Part shown: in pieces, positions 51,804 through 60,703 of the stretch | Numbering within the stretch: position 1 is the first letter of the stretch | Layout of the letters: the number at the start of each line of letters is the position of its first letter | NCBI RefSeq assembly: GCF_000304315.1 | Contig: NC_018485.1 | Coordinates: 2,946,501 to 3,010,500, forward strand | Source: Methylocystis sp. SC2 | GTDB taxonomy: Bacteria; Pseudomonadota; Alphaproteobacteria; Rhizobiales; Beijerinckiaceae | Reading direction: 5' to 3' | Length of the DNA: 64,000 bases | Notes under the pieces: model-generated | The model's input: only the letters and a program-made list of their open reading frames with translations | The model's database searches: none | Told to the model about the DNA's origin: nothing | Position numbers and translations under genes: made by a program

Positions 51804-52580
51804 TTATCCGCAATCCGTTTGAGACTGCTGCTGCGGCCCGGCGCGCGCGACGGCGAGCGCGTCCCGCGCCTGGGTCTCGAGCTTCTCCGCGGTCTCTCTC
51901 TCCAACGCGCGTCGCGGCGTCGGCACGTCGAGCGTCGCGACGACGCGCGCCGGACGCGGCGATAAAAGGAATATCCTGTCCGCGAGCGCAATCGCTTCGG
52001 CGAGATCATGCGTCACGATCAGCGTGGTGATCCGCCGCTCGTCGATGAGTCTTGCGATCATCTCGCGCAGGTCTTTAGCAAGCGCCGCGTCGAGCGAGAC
52101 CAGCGGCTCGTCGAGCAGCAGCAGGTCCGGCTTGACCGCGAGCGCGCGCGCCAGCGCGACGCGCCGGGCGAGCCCCAGCGAGAGTTCGCGCGGGAAATGC
52201 GACGCGTGTTCGGCGAGCCCGAGTTCGTCGAGAAGCGCGGCGATGTCGTCTTCGCGCGCATGCGGCGCGGCGATGCTTATATTATCGATGACGCTGCGCC
52301 AGGGCAGCAATCGCGGCTCCTGGAAAACCATGCCGAGCCGGCCGTGTTCGGGCAGGACGATCGCTCCGACATAGTCCTTGTCGAGTCCGGCGATGAGCCG
52401 CAGCAGAGTCGTCTTGCCGCAGCCGGACGGACCGACGACCGCGCCCGCCTTTCCGGCGGGCAGCGTCAGCTGCAAATCCTCCAGCGCGCGCAGCGGCCGT
52501 CGGCTCGCGGCATGATAATCCTTAGACGCGATCGAGACGTCGAGAGACGCCGCGCCGCCAGCGCGAGACGTGTCGTTCAA
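51804..52580 (-). CDS. ABC importer ATPase (SsuB/TauB/NrtD type)
   Basis: A 258-residue ABC ATPase. Walker A is VGPSGCGKTTLLRLIAGL, Q-loop VFQEPRLLPW, a degenerate signature LSLGLARRVALARAL (consensus LSGGQ changed to LSLGL), Walker B LLLLDEPLVSLD and H-loop VTHD. It belongs to the nitrate/sulfonate/taurine importer group. Its start at 52580 overlaps the permease gene by 59 bases with no later in-frame start near, so the overlap appears real. It is last in the three-gene operon. Confidence 0.9.
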   Translation of the reverse strand: MNDTSRAGGAASLDVSIASKDYHAASRRPLRALEDLQLTLPAGKAGAVVGPSGCGKTTLLRLIAGLDKDYVGAIVLPEHGRLGMVFQEPRLLPWRSVIDNISIAAPHAREDDIAALLDELGLAEHASHFPRELSLGLARRVALARALAVKPDLLLLDEPLVSLDAALAKDLREMIARLIDERRITTLIVTHDLAEAIALADRIFLLSPRPARVVATLDVPTPRRALERETAEKLETQARDALAVARAGPQQQSQTDCG

Positions 52581-53277
52581 GAGGCTGCACCAGAAAGGTT
52601 TCGACGCCGAGCATCAGCGCGACGAAGGGAAGCGCGTAAGCAAGCAGAAGCTTCATGTCAAAGAGCTGAAACGCCATATTGATTTCAAAACCGACGCCGT
52701 TGGAGCGCCCCAACAGCTCCACGACGAGGACGATCTTCCAGACGAGCGACAGGCCGGAACGCGTCGCCGCCGCAAGATAGGGCGCGAGCTGCGGCAGGAC
52801 GAGATGCTTCGCGCGTGCGGCCGGCGAAAAGCGGAAGACCTGCGCCATGTCTTCAAGATGCGGATCGAGCGCGCGCGCGCCCTCGCGCACGACGACGATG
52901 GCGTTGGGCAGCTTGTTGAGCGCGACGGCGCCGATCGCGGCGACTTCGGTCAGTCCCGCCCAGACATAGGCGAGCACGATGACGACCAGCGCCGGCAGAT
53001 TGAGCAGCGTGACGAGCCAGGGATCGAGCAGCCGGTCGGCGAGCTTGCTGCGGCCCATGACATAGCCGATCGCTGCGCCGAAACTCATCGCGAGCGCAAA
53101 GGCGGCGACGACGCGCGCAAGCGTGATCGCGAGATTGAAGAACAGCCCGCCGGAGAGCGCCTCCTCATAAATCTTCTCGAAAACGGCGGCGGGTCCCGGG
53201 AGGCGATGCGGATCGGACAGCCACGCGCCGATCTGCCAAAGCAGAAGCAGCGCCGCAAGCGAGACCAGACGGATCAA
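52522..53277 (-). CDS. ABC importer permease (SsuC/TauC type)
   Basis: A 251-residue BPD-type permease with about six membrane helices. The EAA loop region reads LNKLPNAIVVVREGARALDPHLEDMAQVF, and LPQLAPYLAAATRSGLSLVWKIVLVVELLG is the classic SsuC/NrtB C-terminal block. It overlaps the binding-protein gene by 4 bases and the ATPase gene by 59. Confidence 0.9.
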   Translation of the reverse strand: MIRLVSLAALLLLWQIGAWLSDPHRLPGPAAVFEKIYEEALSGGLFFNLAITLARVVAAFALAMSFGAAIGYVMGRSKLADRLLDPWLVTLLNLPALVVIVLAYVWAGLTEVAAIGAVALNKLPNAIVVVREGARALDPHLEDMAQVFRFSPAARAKHLVLPQLAPYLAAATRSGLSLVWKIVLVVELLGRSNGVGFEINMAFQLFDMKLLLAYALPFVALMLGVETFLVQPLERHVSRWRRGVSRRLDRV

Positions 53278-54257
53278 TGCGGCTTGCCTTCGGCGCCCTT
53301 ATAGAAGGTTCCAGGATCGAGCGTTTTGCCGGGGCCGACGAGCTTTTCGCCGCCGAGCGCGGCGAGCGCCCCATAGAGCGTCCGGGCGTCGGCCTCTTCC
53401 TGGGCGATCGAGCGTTTCGGCGCGCCGGCGACATAGCGCTTGCGGTAGATGTCGAGCGTCTTGGCGTCCTTGCCGCCGAGGCGCTGCGCGATGACTGCGC
53501 CCCAGGCCCTATCGGACGTCGCAATCAGCTCCTTGGCTTTCTTCGTCATCGAAAAGAACCGCGCCAGCGCGTCCTTGTTCTTCGCCGCGAAATCCTCGTC
53601 GAAGACATAGCCGGTGACGACGACGTCGCCCTTGGCGCCGAGCGCCTTTTCGACCTCGGTGAGCTCAACGGCGCGGGCGAAGCCTTGGGCTTCGAGGTCG
53701 GCGGCGAAATTCCAGAATTCGAGCGCCGCGTCAATTTCGCCCTGCAGCGCCTTTTCGGCGATGAGCGGCGGCGCGCCGTACAGCACCGTCGCCGTCTTAT
53801 CGAGATCGACGCCATCTTTGAGCGCATAGGCTTTGAGCATCAGCCAGCTCTTGTCGAGCGGCCCGCCGGCGACGCCGAGCGTCTTGCCGGCGAGGTCATT
53901 GACGCTCTTGATCGCGGGGTTCTTGGTCATCACCGCGCCGATCGCCGATGAGTGCGGGTAGAAGGTCAGCTTCGCGCCCTGCGCGCGCTGGCGGGCGACC
54001 CATAGCCAATCGGAGACGATGATGTCGGCGCCGCCGCCCTGGATGGCGATCTTGCCGGCGTCGGTCGAGGCGAGTTCGGCGGCGTCGATGTCGAGCTTCG
54101 CATTCTTGTCGAGGCCGAACGCCTTGGCGACGGCAAGCTCCCAGCCGAGCGTGCCAGTCTTCTGCAGCGCGATGCGCAGTTTTTCCGCCTGCGCCGGCGC
54201 GCCGGCGAGGAACAGGCTGGCGAGACAGGCGGCGAGAGCGACGAAGAAGCTGCGCAT
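53274..54257 (-). CDS. ABC importer periplasmic binding protein (SsuA/NMT1-like)
   Basis: A 327-residue exported binding protein with signal peptide MRSFFVALAACLASLFLAGAPAQA. The NMT1/SsuA-like fold shows LQKTGTLGWELAVAKAFG, GGGADIIVSDWLWVARQRAQG and the domain-linking DLAGKTLGVAGGPLDKSW. It is first in the operon. The family covers nitrate, taurine, aliphatic sulfonates and thiamine precursors. No sulfonate monooxygenase or nitrate reductase is adjacent, so the substrate stays open. Confidence 0.85.
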   Translation of the reverse strand: MRSFFVALAACLASLFLAGAPAQAEKLRIALQKTGTLGWELAVAKAFGLDKNAKLDIDAAELASTDAGKIAIQGGGADIIVSDWLWVARQRAQGAKLTFYPHSSAIGAVMTKNPAIKSVNDLAGKTLGVAGGPLDKSWLMLKAYALKDGVDLDKTATVLYGAPPLIAEKALQGEIDAALEFWNFAADLEAQGFARAVELTEVEKALGAKGDVVVTGYVFDEDFAAKNKDALARFFSMTKKAKELIATSDRAWGAVIAQRLGGKDAKTLDIYRKRYVAGAPKRSIAQEEADARTLYGALAALGGEKLVGPGKTLDPGTFYKGAEGKPH

Positions 54258-54360
54258 GTTTTCCTTTAGCTGTGCGCAGAAGTCTTACCGCAGGTAAGAC
54301 TTTTCGTCGATGCGTCTGCACCCTCTTGACGATAGCGTTCGATCCCACTTGCGCGATTTC

Positions 54361-54383
54361 ACCCTCCCCCTCAAGGGGAGGGT
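54361..54383. repeat. Palindrome downstream of the MBL gene
   Basis: ACCCTCCCC and GGGGAGGGT pair around a 5-base centre (54361-54383). It resembles the outer palindromes of the rpoC-flanking repeats but with a shifted sequence. It lies between the MBL-fold gene's stop and the ABC operon start, both minus strand, so it could terminate the former. Confidence 0.5.
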
Positions 54384-54413
54384 GGGCGCTCGCGCTTCGC
54401 CGAGAGTCCTGCC

Positions 54414-55157
54414 TCAGGGCGAGGGCAGGCGCGAACTCTTCGCCGCAAGCGCCGCGTCATAATAGTCGGCGAGCTGCGCGAGCAGGGCGGCGCAGTCGCC
54501 TTCGTAGCTCGAGCCGTGCATCATCGCGAGGCGATGGGGCGCGAGCGCCGCGAGGACGCGGATCGTCGGGCCGGTCATCGGCGTCAGCGACGTGGCCTGG
54601 AAGGCGTTCTCCGCCGTGATCGCCGCTTGGAGCAGGCTGTCGCGCGTCAGGGCCGGCCCCTGACCGATCTGCGTGAGGAGATCGCCGCAGAACAGCGTGC
54701 TTGTCGTCTCCTCGTAGATCACCCCCGATTCCCACGCATGCGGCACATGCGGCGTGTCGATGTAGCGCACGCGCCTTCCGCCGATGTCCATGATTTCGCC
54801 ATTCGCAAGGGCGCGCGGCGGCCGGTCGGCGAGATCATTGAGCGACACCATGCACGCCGTCTGGCCATGAACCACCTGCGCCCGCGGCGCAGCGGCGAGC
54901 CAGAGATTCATCGCGCCGCATTCATCGGCTTCGACATGGCCGAAGGAGATCCAGCGCAGTCGCTCGACCGGCATGATCGCGCCCAGGGCCTTGGACACAA
55001 GCGGAAACAGCGCACGCGGGCCGCAATGAAAGAGCAGCGGCTCGTCGGCGTCGATGAGGAACTGGTTGAAGGTGAAACCGGCGGGCGCCGCGATCTCTGG
55101 CATATATGTCGACAGACGATAGATGCGCTCGGCGATTTCATCGACCTTCGTTTCCAT
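54414..55157 (-). CDS. MBL-fold protein (ODP/flavodiiron-like)
   Basis: A 247-residue metallo-beta-lactamase-fold protein. The metal motif is HVEADECGA (H-x-E-x-D), as in the oxygen-binding diiron (ODP) domain of flavodiiron proteins, with later ligands in TPHVPHAWESG, FCGDLL and MHGSSYEGD. No flavodoxin domain is fused, so it is a stand-alone ODP-like protein. In this group functions range from O2/NO reduction partners to hydrolases. It is 156 bases upstream of the ABC operon in the same direction. Confidence 0.8.
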   Translation of the reverse strand: METKVDEIAERIYRLSTYMPEIAAPAGFTFNQFLIDADEPLLFHCGPRALFPLVSKALGAIMPVERLRWISFGHVEADECGAMNLWLAAAPRAQVVHGQTACMVSLNDLADRPPRALANGEIMDIGGRRVRYIDTPHVPHAWESGVIYEETTSTLFCGDLLTQIGQGPALTRDSLLQAAITAENAFQATSLTPMTGPTIRVLAALAPHRLAMMHGSSYEGDCAALLAQLADYYDAALAAKSSRLPSP

Positions 55158-55218
55158 CTCACCCTCTGACGGCGTTCGGTCGCCGCATGCGTGAATTCGC
55201 GCGGCCCTTCATCTGCGC

Positions 55219-55704
55219 CTAGCCCTTCTCCGCGTCCCATCGATGGCGAAGGTAAAGCAGCAGGAGCAGCCAGAGCGCGATAAAGCCGTCGGAGAAGATC
55301 GTCAAAAAATTGTAGGGCGCATAGTCCCCGGCGCGAAGCGTCTGCGCGATGTGGCCGTAAGTCGCCCCGAGCATGAACAACGACCATCCAAGCCCGGTGG
55401 CGAGCCAAAAGGCGCCGCGGATCCAAATGCAGAGAAATCCGAGAACGCCCCAGGCGCCGTCGTGAACGCCGACTTCGAACTGGAACGGGCTGCCCGGCGC
55501 CCAGCCGATGCTGCGCGCCGTCTGATCGGGGAAGAAGACATGCGGGACGAAGCCGAGCGGCAGGCCGATGACGCCGACGTCGAGAACCAGCGCATACAGC
55601 AGCAGCAGGCGAATGACGCGCGCGCGAGTCCTTGGGACTCTGCTGAGCGCCAAATGCGCCAGCGGCAGCAGCACGCTTAAGAATGCGACGATCAGTCCGA
55701 TCAT
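55219..55704 (-). CDS. DUF6790-like integral membrane protein
   Basis: A 161-residue membrane protein with four clear hydrophobic helices. Landmarks are GLPLGFVPHVFFPDQTARSIGW, PFQFEVGVHDGAWGVLGFL and YGHIAQTLRAGDYAPYN, which I associate with a conserved DUF6790-type family of unknown function. The FQFEVG and YGH motifs suggest buried polar residues. It overlaps the upstream hydrolase gene by 4 bases. Confidence 0.7.
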   Translation of the reverse strand: MIGLIVAFLSVLLPLAHLALSRVPRTRARVIRLLLLYALVLDVGVIGLPLGFVPHVFFPDQTARSIGWAPGSPFQFEVGVHDGAWGVLGFLCIWIRGAFWLATGLGWSLFMLGATYGHIAQTLRAGDYAPYNFLTIFSDGFIALWLLLLLYLRHRWDAEKG

Positions 55705-57269
55705 GTTGAAGCCGCCTGAACAGCGTCTTGCGCCGTAGCGGCGGCGATGCTGCGTTCGCTGGGCTTGAGCGCCTTGATCTGATGTTCTTCACATAGCGCG
55801 CTCAATGCGGCGAGACCGCCATAGAGCTTCTCCGTGTCGCCATAACCGATGGCGGCGAATCGATAAATGAGCCGACGCACGAGGCTGGGCTTCAAGAAAT
55901 AGCCCGAGTGAACGTCGACTTCGCCTTTCACATAAATCCAAAGCAGGCGGAGATGTCCGAGCCAGGACAAGCTCGGCGCCGCGCCGCGCGTGGCGTCCGT
56001 CACCACGCCATGACCCTCATCGTCGATGCTGTCGGTGCAATCGAAATAGGTCAGTCTCTGGGCGAATGATTCTTCCGACTGCACGGCGTCGAGTTGGGCG
56101 TAAAGCTCATAGAGGGTGCAGGCGCCGACGCGCAAATTGCCGAGCGTGAGCTGTTCGGAAATTCCCCAGCGCGTCAGCACGCCGACATTGCCAAGTCGGT
56201 AGCCGAATCTGCGGCTCTTCGTCGGCAGCGAGAAGAAATTCGCCGTCGTCGAAATGTCGCGCAAAACCTCGTCGCCTTCGTTGCAGAAAAGATGCGCCTC
56301 CTGAAAGCGGATCAATGACGAGTGCAGCGCGTTGCTTCGGCCGAGCAGCAGCACCTCCGCCGGAATGTCGGGCGAGACCAGCACGAGGCGGCGCAAGAGA
56401 AAACTCTTGCCGATCTTCGATCTGACTTCCCGTTGCTGACGCTCGACTTCGCTTCCCAGCAGCGCCGGTCCGTGACGCATGGCGGCGATCGCCTCGGGCG
56501 AAAACACGTCGGACAAAATGCGCACGGCGTTGGTGACGACGAAGCCGCCCATGCTGTGTCCGATAAAGGAGAGGTCGACCCGTCCGGCGAGATCGTCGGC
56601 GTCGGTTCTGAGGGATCGCCGTTTCGGGTGTTTGGATAATTTATCGTCTATATCCCGAATGAGATTCACGAGGTCGGGCACGCCGTAATTCGTCGCTCGA
56701 AACCCGTCACGAAAATAGACGATGAGCCGAAGCAGAAACAGCGTAAGCGGAACGACGGCCATCGCGGCCGTTATGGCGGTTATGGCGACGCGCGCAAACG
56801 TCCACCAATCGCAGATCTCAAAATAGAAGTTCACCAGATAAACCGCCGCGAGGGCGGTAAACAGAACGCCGATGAGGAATAGGGGAGCGGCTTGCAAACC
56901 GCTCCGCCAGGGCGTTCCCATCGCTTCAGACGGCCAACGGTAGCCGACGCAAACAAGGCCCCGCCCTTGAAGCTCGGCGTCCTCGCTCACCGCAAGGAAG
57001 GACTTCTGATAGGTGTCAAGAACGCGGTCGCGCGGCGTATTGAAGCCATGCACGGTGATCAAAAGCTTGGGATTTTCCCGGTCGGCCAATGTTTCGACGA
57101 TATGATCGATCGTTGAAGGCTTGCAGTATTCTGGGGTCGAGGGGACGCTTTCCTTATCGTCGATATTTTCGGGAGCTGTGCTTTCGACAAAGAACGCAGG
57201 CGCAAAAGCTTTTCCCGCTCCGGTCGCGACCTCGACCTCGTACACCGCCAATTCTTGAATCTGCGCCAT
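55701..57269 (-). CDS. Membrane-anchored alpha/beta hydrolase, unknown function
   Basis: A 522-residue protein. The N-terminal part holds a hydrolase strand with oxyanion motif LLITVHGFNTPRD. Two or three transmembrane helices (about 125-190) are inserted before the nucleophile elbow SFIGHSMGGFVV (GxSxG). The C-terminal ~250 residues contain ISTTANFFSLPTKSRRFGYRLGN and a candidate acid/His region around DDEGHGVV. Insertion of membrane helices inside an alpha/beta hydrolase is unusual; the DUF900-like lipase group is the nearest I can name. It is co-directional and overlapping with the DUF6790-like gene. Confidence 0.65.
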   Translation of the reverse strand: MAQIQELAVYEVEVATGAGKAFAPAFFVESTAPENIDDKESVPSTPEYCKPSTIDHIVETLADRENPKLLITVHGFNTPRDRVLDTYQKSFLAVSEDAELQGRGLVCVGYRWPSEAMGTPWRSGLQAAPLFLIGVLFTALAAVYLVNFYFEICDWWTFARVAITAITAAMAVVPLTLFLLRLIVYFRDGFRATNYGVPDLVNLIRDIDDKLSKHPKRRSLRTDADDLAGRVDLSFIGHSMGGFVVTNAVRILSDVFSPEAIAAMRHGPALLGSEVERQQREVRSKIGKSFLLRRLVLVSPDIPAEVLLLGRSNALHSSLIRFQEAHLFCNEGDEVLRDISTTANFFSLPTKSRRFGYRLGNVGVLTRWGISEQLTLGNLRVGACTLYELYAQLDAVQSEESFAQRLTYFDCTDSIDDEGHGVVTDATRGAAPSLSWLGHLRLLWIYVKGEVDVHSGYFLKPSLVRRLIYRFAAIGYGDTEKLYGGLAALSALCEEHQIKALKPSERSIAAATAQDAVQAAST

Positions 57270-57459
57270 GGATTGGCTCCAATTTTTCGGTTGAGCAAAA
57301 ATCCTTAAGTGAGTATTTAGCCGGTCCGAGCATGCCTCAGCGCCGCCTGTGCGACAAGCCGAAGCGCTGTCTGCCTTTTTGTGAACTCCCTATGTCGGCC
57401 AGGCGAGGGCGCTTGCGCCGCGCCGGCCCACAGTGTCGCGAATCGCGCTAATATCGCCC

Positions 57460-59475
57460 ATGGCTTCAAAACCCGATCTGTTCAGCGGCGCGCCGCGCAA
57501 GGCGCCTGCGTCGAAACCCGCCCCGAAGCGCGGGCCGGCGGAATATTCCGCCGCCTCGATCGAAGTGCTGGAGGGGCTCGAGCCCGTCCGCCGGCGCCCC
57601 GGCATGTATATCGGCGGCACCGACGAGGCGGCGATGCATCACCTCTTCGCCGAGGTGCTGGACAACGCCATGGACGAGGCCGTCGCCGGCCATGCGACCT
57701 TCATCGAAGTGACGCTGGAAACTGACGGCTGGCTTACCGTCAACGACAACGGCCGCGGCATTCCCGTCGATCCGCATCCGAAATTTCCCAAGAAATCGGC
57801 GCTGGAGGTGGTGATGACCACGCTCCACGCGGGCGGCAAGTTCGATTCAGGCGCCTATCAGACCTCCGGCGGCCTGCACGGCGTCGGCGTCTCGGTCGTC
57901 AATGCGCTGTCCGAAAAGCTCGACGTCGAGGTGGCGATCGCCGGCCAGCTTTACGGCCAGGAGTTTTCGCGCGGCCTGCCGCTCGGCAAGCTCAAGACGC
58001 TCGGCCGCGTCAACAACCGGCGCGGCACCAAGGTGCGCTTCAAGCCCGACGCCCAGATTTTCGGCGCCGGCGCGCATTGGAAGCCGGCGCGGCTCTTCCG
58101 CATGTCGCGGTCCAAGGCCTATCTCTTCGGCGGCGTCGAAATTCGCTGGCGCTGCGATCCTTCGCTGATCGACCCCGGCGCGGACACGCCGACGGAGGCG
58201 GTGCTGCGCTTTCCCGGCGGCCTGAAGGATTATCTGGCGCGCGAAATCCATGGGAAGGAACTTGTCGCCGATCAGCCCTTCGTCGGCAAGATCACGCGCG
58301 AAGGCGGCCATGGCTCGCTGGAATGGGCGGTCTCCTGGCTCGCCGAGGATGACGGCTTCGTCCATTCCTATTGCAACACCATTCCGACGCCGGACGGCGG
58401 GACGCATGAAGCGGGTTTTCGCGCCGCGCTCCTGAAGGCGCTCAAGGATCACGCCGAGCGGGTCGGACAGGCGAAGCGCGCCAAGGACATCGGCGCCGAC
58501 GATCTCATGGGCCAGTCGGCCGCGATGATCTCGGTCTTCATTCGCGAGCCGGAGTTTCAGGGCCAGAACAAAAGCCGGCTGATGAGCGCCGAGGCGGCGC
58601 GCATCGTCGAAAGCGCGGTGCGCGACGCCTTCGACCATTGGCTCGCCGGCGCCCCCTCGCAGGCCAATAAGCTCCTGGATTTCGCCGTGGAGCGCGCCGA
58701 GGAGCGCCTGCGCCGGCGCGCCGAGAAGGACATCGCCCGCAAGACCGCGACCCGCAAGCTGCGGCTGCCCGGCAAGCTCGTCGACTGCACGAATAATTCG
58801 GCGCAGGGCTCGGAACTGTTCATCGTCGAAGGCGATTCCGCCGGCGGTTCGGCGAAGGAGGCGCGCAACCGCACGACGCAGGCCATTTTGCCGTTGCGCG
58901 GCAAGATTTTGAACGTCGCCTCGGCGACGAAGGACAAGCTCCTCGCCAATCAGCAGCTCGCCGATCTGACCCAGGCGCTCGGCTGCGGACTGGGCGCGCA
59001 TTACCGCGACGAGGATCTGCGCTACGAGAAGGTCATCGTGATGACCGACGCCGACGTCGACGGCGCGCATATCGCCTCGCTGCTCATCACCTTCTTCTAT
59101 CGGCAGATGCCGCGCCTCATCGAGAACGGCCATCTCTATCTGGCGCAGCCGCCGCTCTATAAGCTCACGCAAGGCGCGAAGACCGTCTATGCGCGCGACA
59201 ATGAACATCGCGAGGAATTGATCGCCAAGGAGCTGACCGGCAAGGGAAAAATCGAGACCGGCCGCTTCAAGGGGCTGGGCGAGATGAGCGCGGCTCAGCT
59301 CAAGGAAACGACGATGGATCCGAGCAAGCGCACGCTGCTCAAAGTCGTCGTCGAGCCGGAAGATCGCGAGGAGACTGCGGACTGCGTCGAGCGGCTGATG
59401 GGCAACAGGCCGGAAGCGCGCTTCGCCTTCATTCAGGAGCGCGCCGCTTTCGCGACGGAACTCGTGGATATCTAG
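57460..59475 (+). CDS. parE: DNA topoisomerase IV subunit B
   Basis: A 671-residue type IIA topoisomerase ATPase subunit. GHKL motifs are EVLDNAMDEAVAG, NDNGRGIPVD and TSGGLHGVGVSVVNAL; the transducer contains QSAAMISVFIREPEFQGQNK; the TOPRIM domain has EGDSAGGSAKEARNR and MTDADVDGAHI. The length and the lack of a GyrB-type C-terminal insert favour ParE over GyrB. A GTG at 57433 is in frame, but ATG 57460 (MASKPDLFSG) begins the recognisable protein. Neither has a good ribosome site. parC is not in the window. Confidence 0.92.
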   Translation: MASKPDLFSGAPRKAPASKPAPKRGPAEYSAASIEVLEGLEPVRRRPGMYIGGTDEAAMHHLFAEVLDNAMDEAVAGHATFIEVTLETDGWLTVNDNGRGIPVDPHPKFPKKSALEVVMTTLHAGGKFDSGAYQTSGGLHGVGVSVVNALSEKLDVEVAIAGQLYGQEFSRGLPLGKLKTLGRVNNRRGTKVRFKPDAQIFGAGAHWKPARLFRMSRSKAYLFGGVEIRWRCDPSLIDPGADTPTEAVLRFPGGLKDYLAREIHGKELVADQPFVGKITREGGHGSLEWAVSWLAEDDGFVHSYCNTIPTPDGGTHEAGFRAALLKALKDHAERVGQAKRAKDIGADDLMGQSAAMISVFIREPEFQGQNKSRLMSAEAARIVESAVRDAFDHWLAGAPSQANKLLDFAVERAEERLRRRAEKDIARKTATRKLRLPGKLVDCTNNSAQGSELFIVEGDSAGGSAKEARNRTTQAILPLRGKILNVASATKDKLLANQQLADLTQALGCGLGAHYRDEDLRYEKVIVMTDADVDGAHIASLLITFFYRQMPRLIENGHLYLAQPPLYKLTQGAKTVYARDNEHREELIAKELTGKGKIETGRFKGLGEMSAAQLKETTMDPSKRTLLKVVVEPEDREETADCVERLMGNRPEARFAFIQERAAFATELVDI

Positions 59476-59528
59476 TCCAAGGCGATCGAACGCCGAAACA
59501 TACGCGAAAGCGGGTTTGCTCATACTTC

Positions 59529-59551
59529 GAGGCGGCGTATGAGGCCGCCTC
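59529..59551 (+). terminator. Hairpin after parE
   Basis: GAGGCGGC (59529-59536) pairs with GCCGCCTC (59544-59551) across a 7-base loop, about 55 bases past the parE stop. There is no U-tract, so termination is only suggested. Confidence 0.35.
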
Positions 59552-59635
59552 AGGGAGAGGAAACCCTTCGCCAAGCCTCTCGCGCGCGGACGCATCTGGG
59601 AGTATGCTGGTGTCCTCCCAACAGACAGGCGCCGC

Positions 59636-60703
59636 GTGACAGACACGGAAATTCGCCCAACGACGACCGAGGATGCGCGCTCCGCGCGGTCCTTCTGCGA
59701 CGAGCAGGCCTTCGCCCTGGAGCGGATGCAGCTCGCGCTCGACGCCGGGCGCACCGGCATCTGGGATTGGAACCTCCTGACCGGCGAAGTGCATATCGAC
59801 GAGCGCGTGCGCCGCTTATGGGGCCTTCCCGAGGGCGTTCCGGCAAGCTTTGAAATCTTCCGCAGCGCGCTGCATCCGCAGGACAAGAAGCGTACGAAAG
59901 AGGCTGTCGGCGTCGCGCTCGATCCCACCCACGAGGGCGACTACGAGATCGAATATCGCGTGATCGGTCAGACCGACCGCATTGAGCGCTGGGTCTCGGT
60001 GCGCGGCCGCACTTTTTTCGACGAAGGCCGCGCGGTCCGCATTCTCGGCACCGCGCGCGACATCACGCCGCGCAAGCAGCGCGAGCAGCATGTGCGCGTG
60101 CTCCTGCGCGAACTCGTGCATCGCTCGAAGAACCTGCTCGCCGTGGTGCAGGCGATGTCGCGGCAGACGGCCGCCGGTTCGCCCTCGGTCGAAGATTTTC
60201 AGCGCAAATTCGGCGCCCGCCTGCAGGCGCTGTCGATGGCGCATGATCTGCTCGTGTCGCAGGATTGGCGCGGCGCCTCGATGCGCGAATTGGTGCGCGC
60301 TCAACTCGCCTATTGCATGGACGTGCCGCAGGGCGACGTGACGTCCCGCGCGACGATCGATGGCCCGAAAATCATGCTGAAGCCGGAGGCGGCGCAGAAC
60401 ATCGGCCTCGCGCTGCATGAACTCGCCACGAACGCGCTAAGCTTTGGCGGCCTGTCGCGGCCGGACGGCGCCGTCTCGCTGACATGGCGGTTCGAGGACG
60501 GTCGGCTCAATATTGAATGGCGCGAGAGCGGCGGCCCCGCGGTGGCGATGCCGCCGCGCGAAGGCTTCGGCCATAAGGTCATCAAGCGACTTGTCGCGCA
60601 GGCGCTGGATGGGACGGCGACGCTCAACTTTCCGCCCGACGGATTGATCTGGACTCTGTCAATACCGGCGAGCTACGCGACCGTCAGGGACGTGCAGGCG
60701 TAG
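59636..60703 (+). CDS. HWE-family sensor histidine kinase with one PAS domain
   Basis: A 355-residue soluble kinase. A PAS_3-type domain (about 28-150, with GIWDWNLLTGEVHID and the PAC end GTARDITPRKQRE) is followed by the HWE kinase core. The phospho-acceptor His lies in RELVHRSKNLLAVVQAM, the ATPase N-box in HELATNALSFGG, and the W-x-E motif in IEWRESGGPAV. The start is GTG 59636. There is no adjacent response regulator. It shares the kinase type, but not the input architecture, of the kinase at the left end of the window. Confidence 0.88.
   Translation: MTDTEIRPTTTEDARSARSFCDEQAFALERMQLALDAGRTGIWDWNLLTGEVHIDERVRRLWGLPEGVPASFEIFRSALHPQDKKRTKEAVGVALDPTHEGDYEIEYRVIGQTDRIERWVSVRGRTFFDEGRAVRILGTARDITPRKQREQHVRVLLRELVHRSKNLLAVVQAMSRQTAAGSPSVEDFQRKFGARLQALSMAHDLLVSQDWRGASMRELVRAQLAYCMDVPQGDVTSRATIDGPKIMLKPEAAQNIGLALHELATNALSFGGLSRPDGAVSLTWRFEDGRLNIEWRESGGPAVAMPPREGFGHKVIKRLVAQALDGTATLNFPPDGLIWTLSIPASYATVRDVQA

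Noticed and set aside
57847..59928. A 693-codon minus-strand open frame opposite parE
   Set aside because: Shadow of parE; no motif, and it runs on into the second HWE kinase gene's 5' end.
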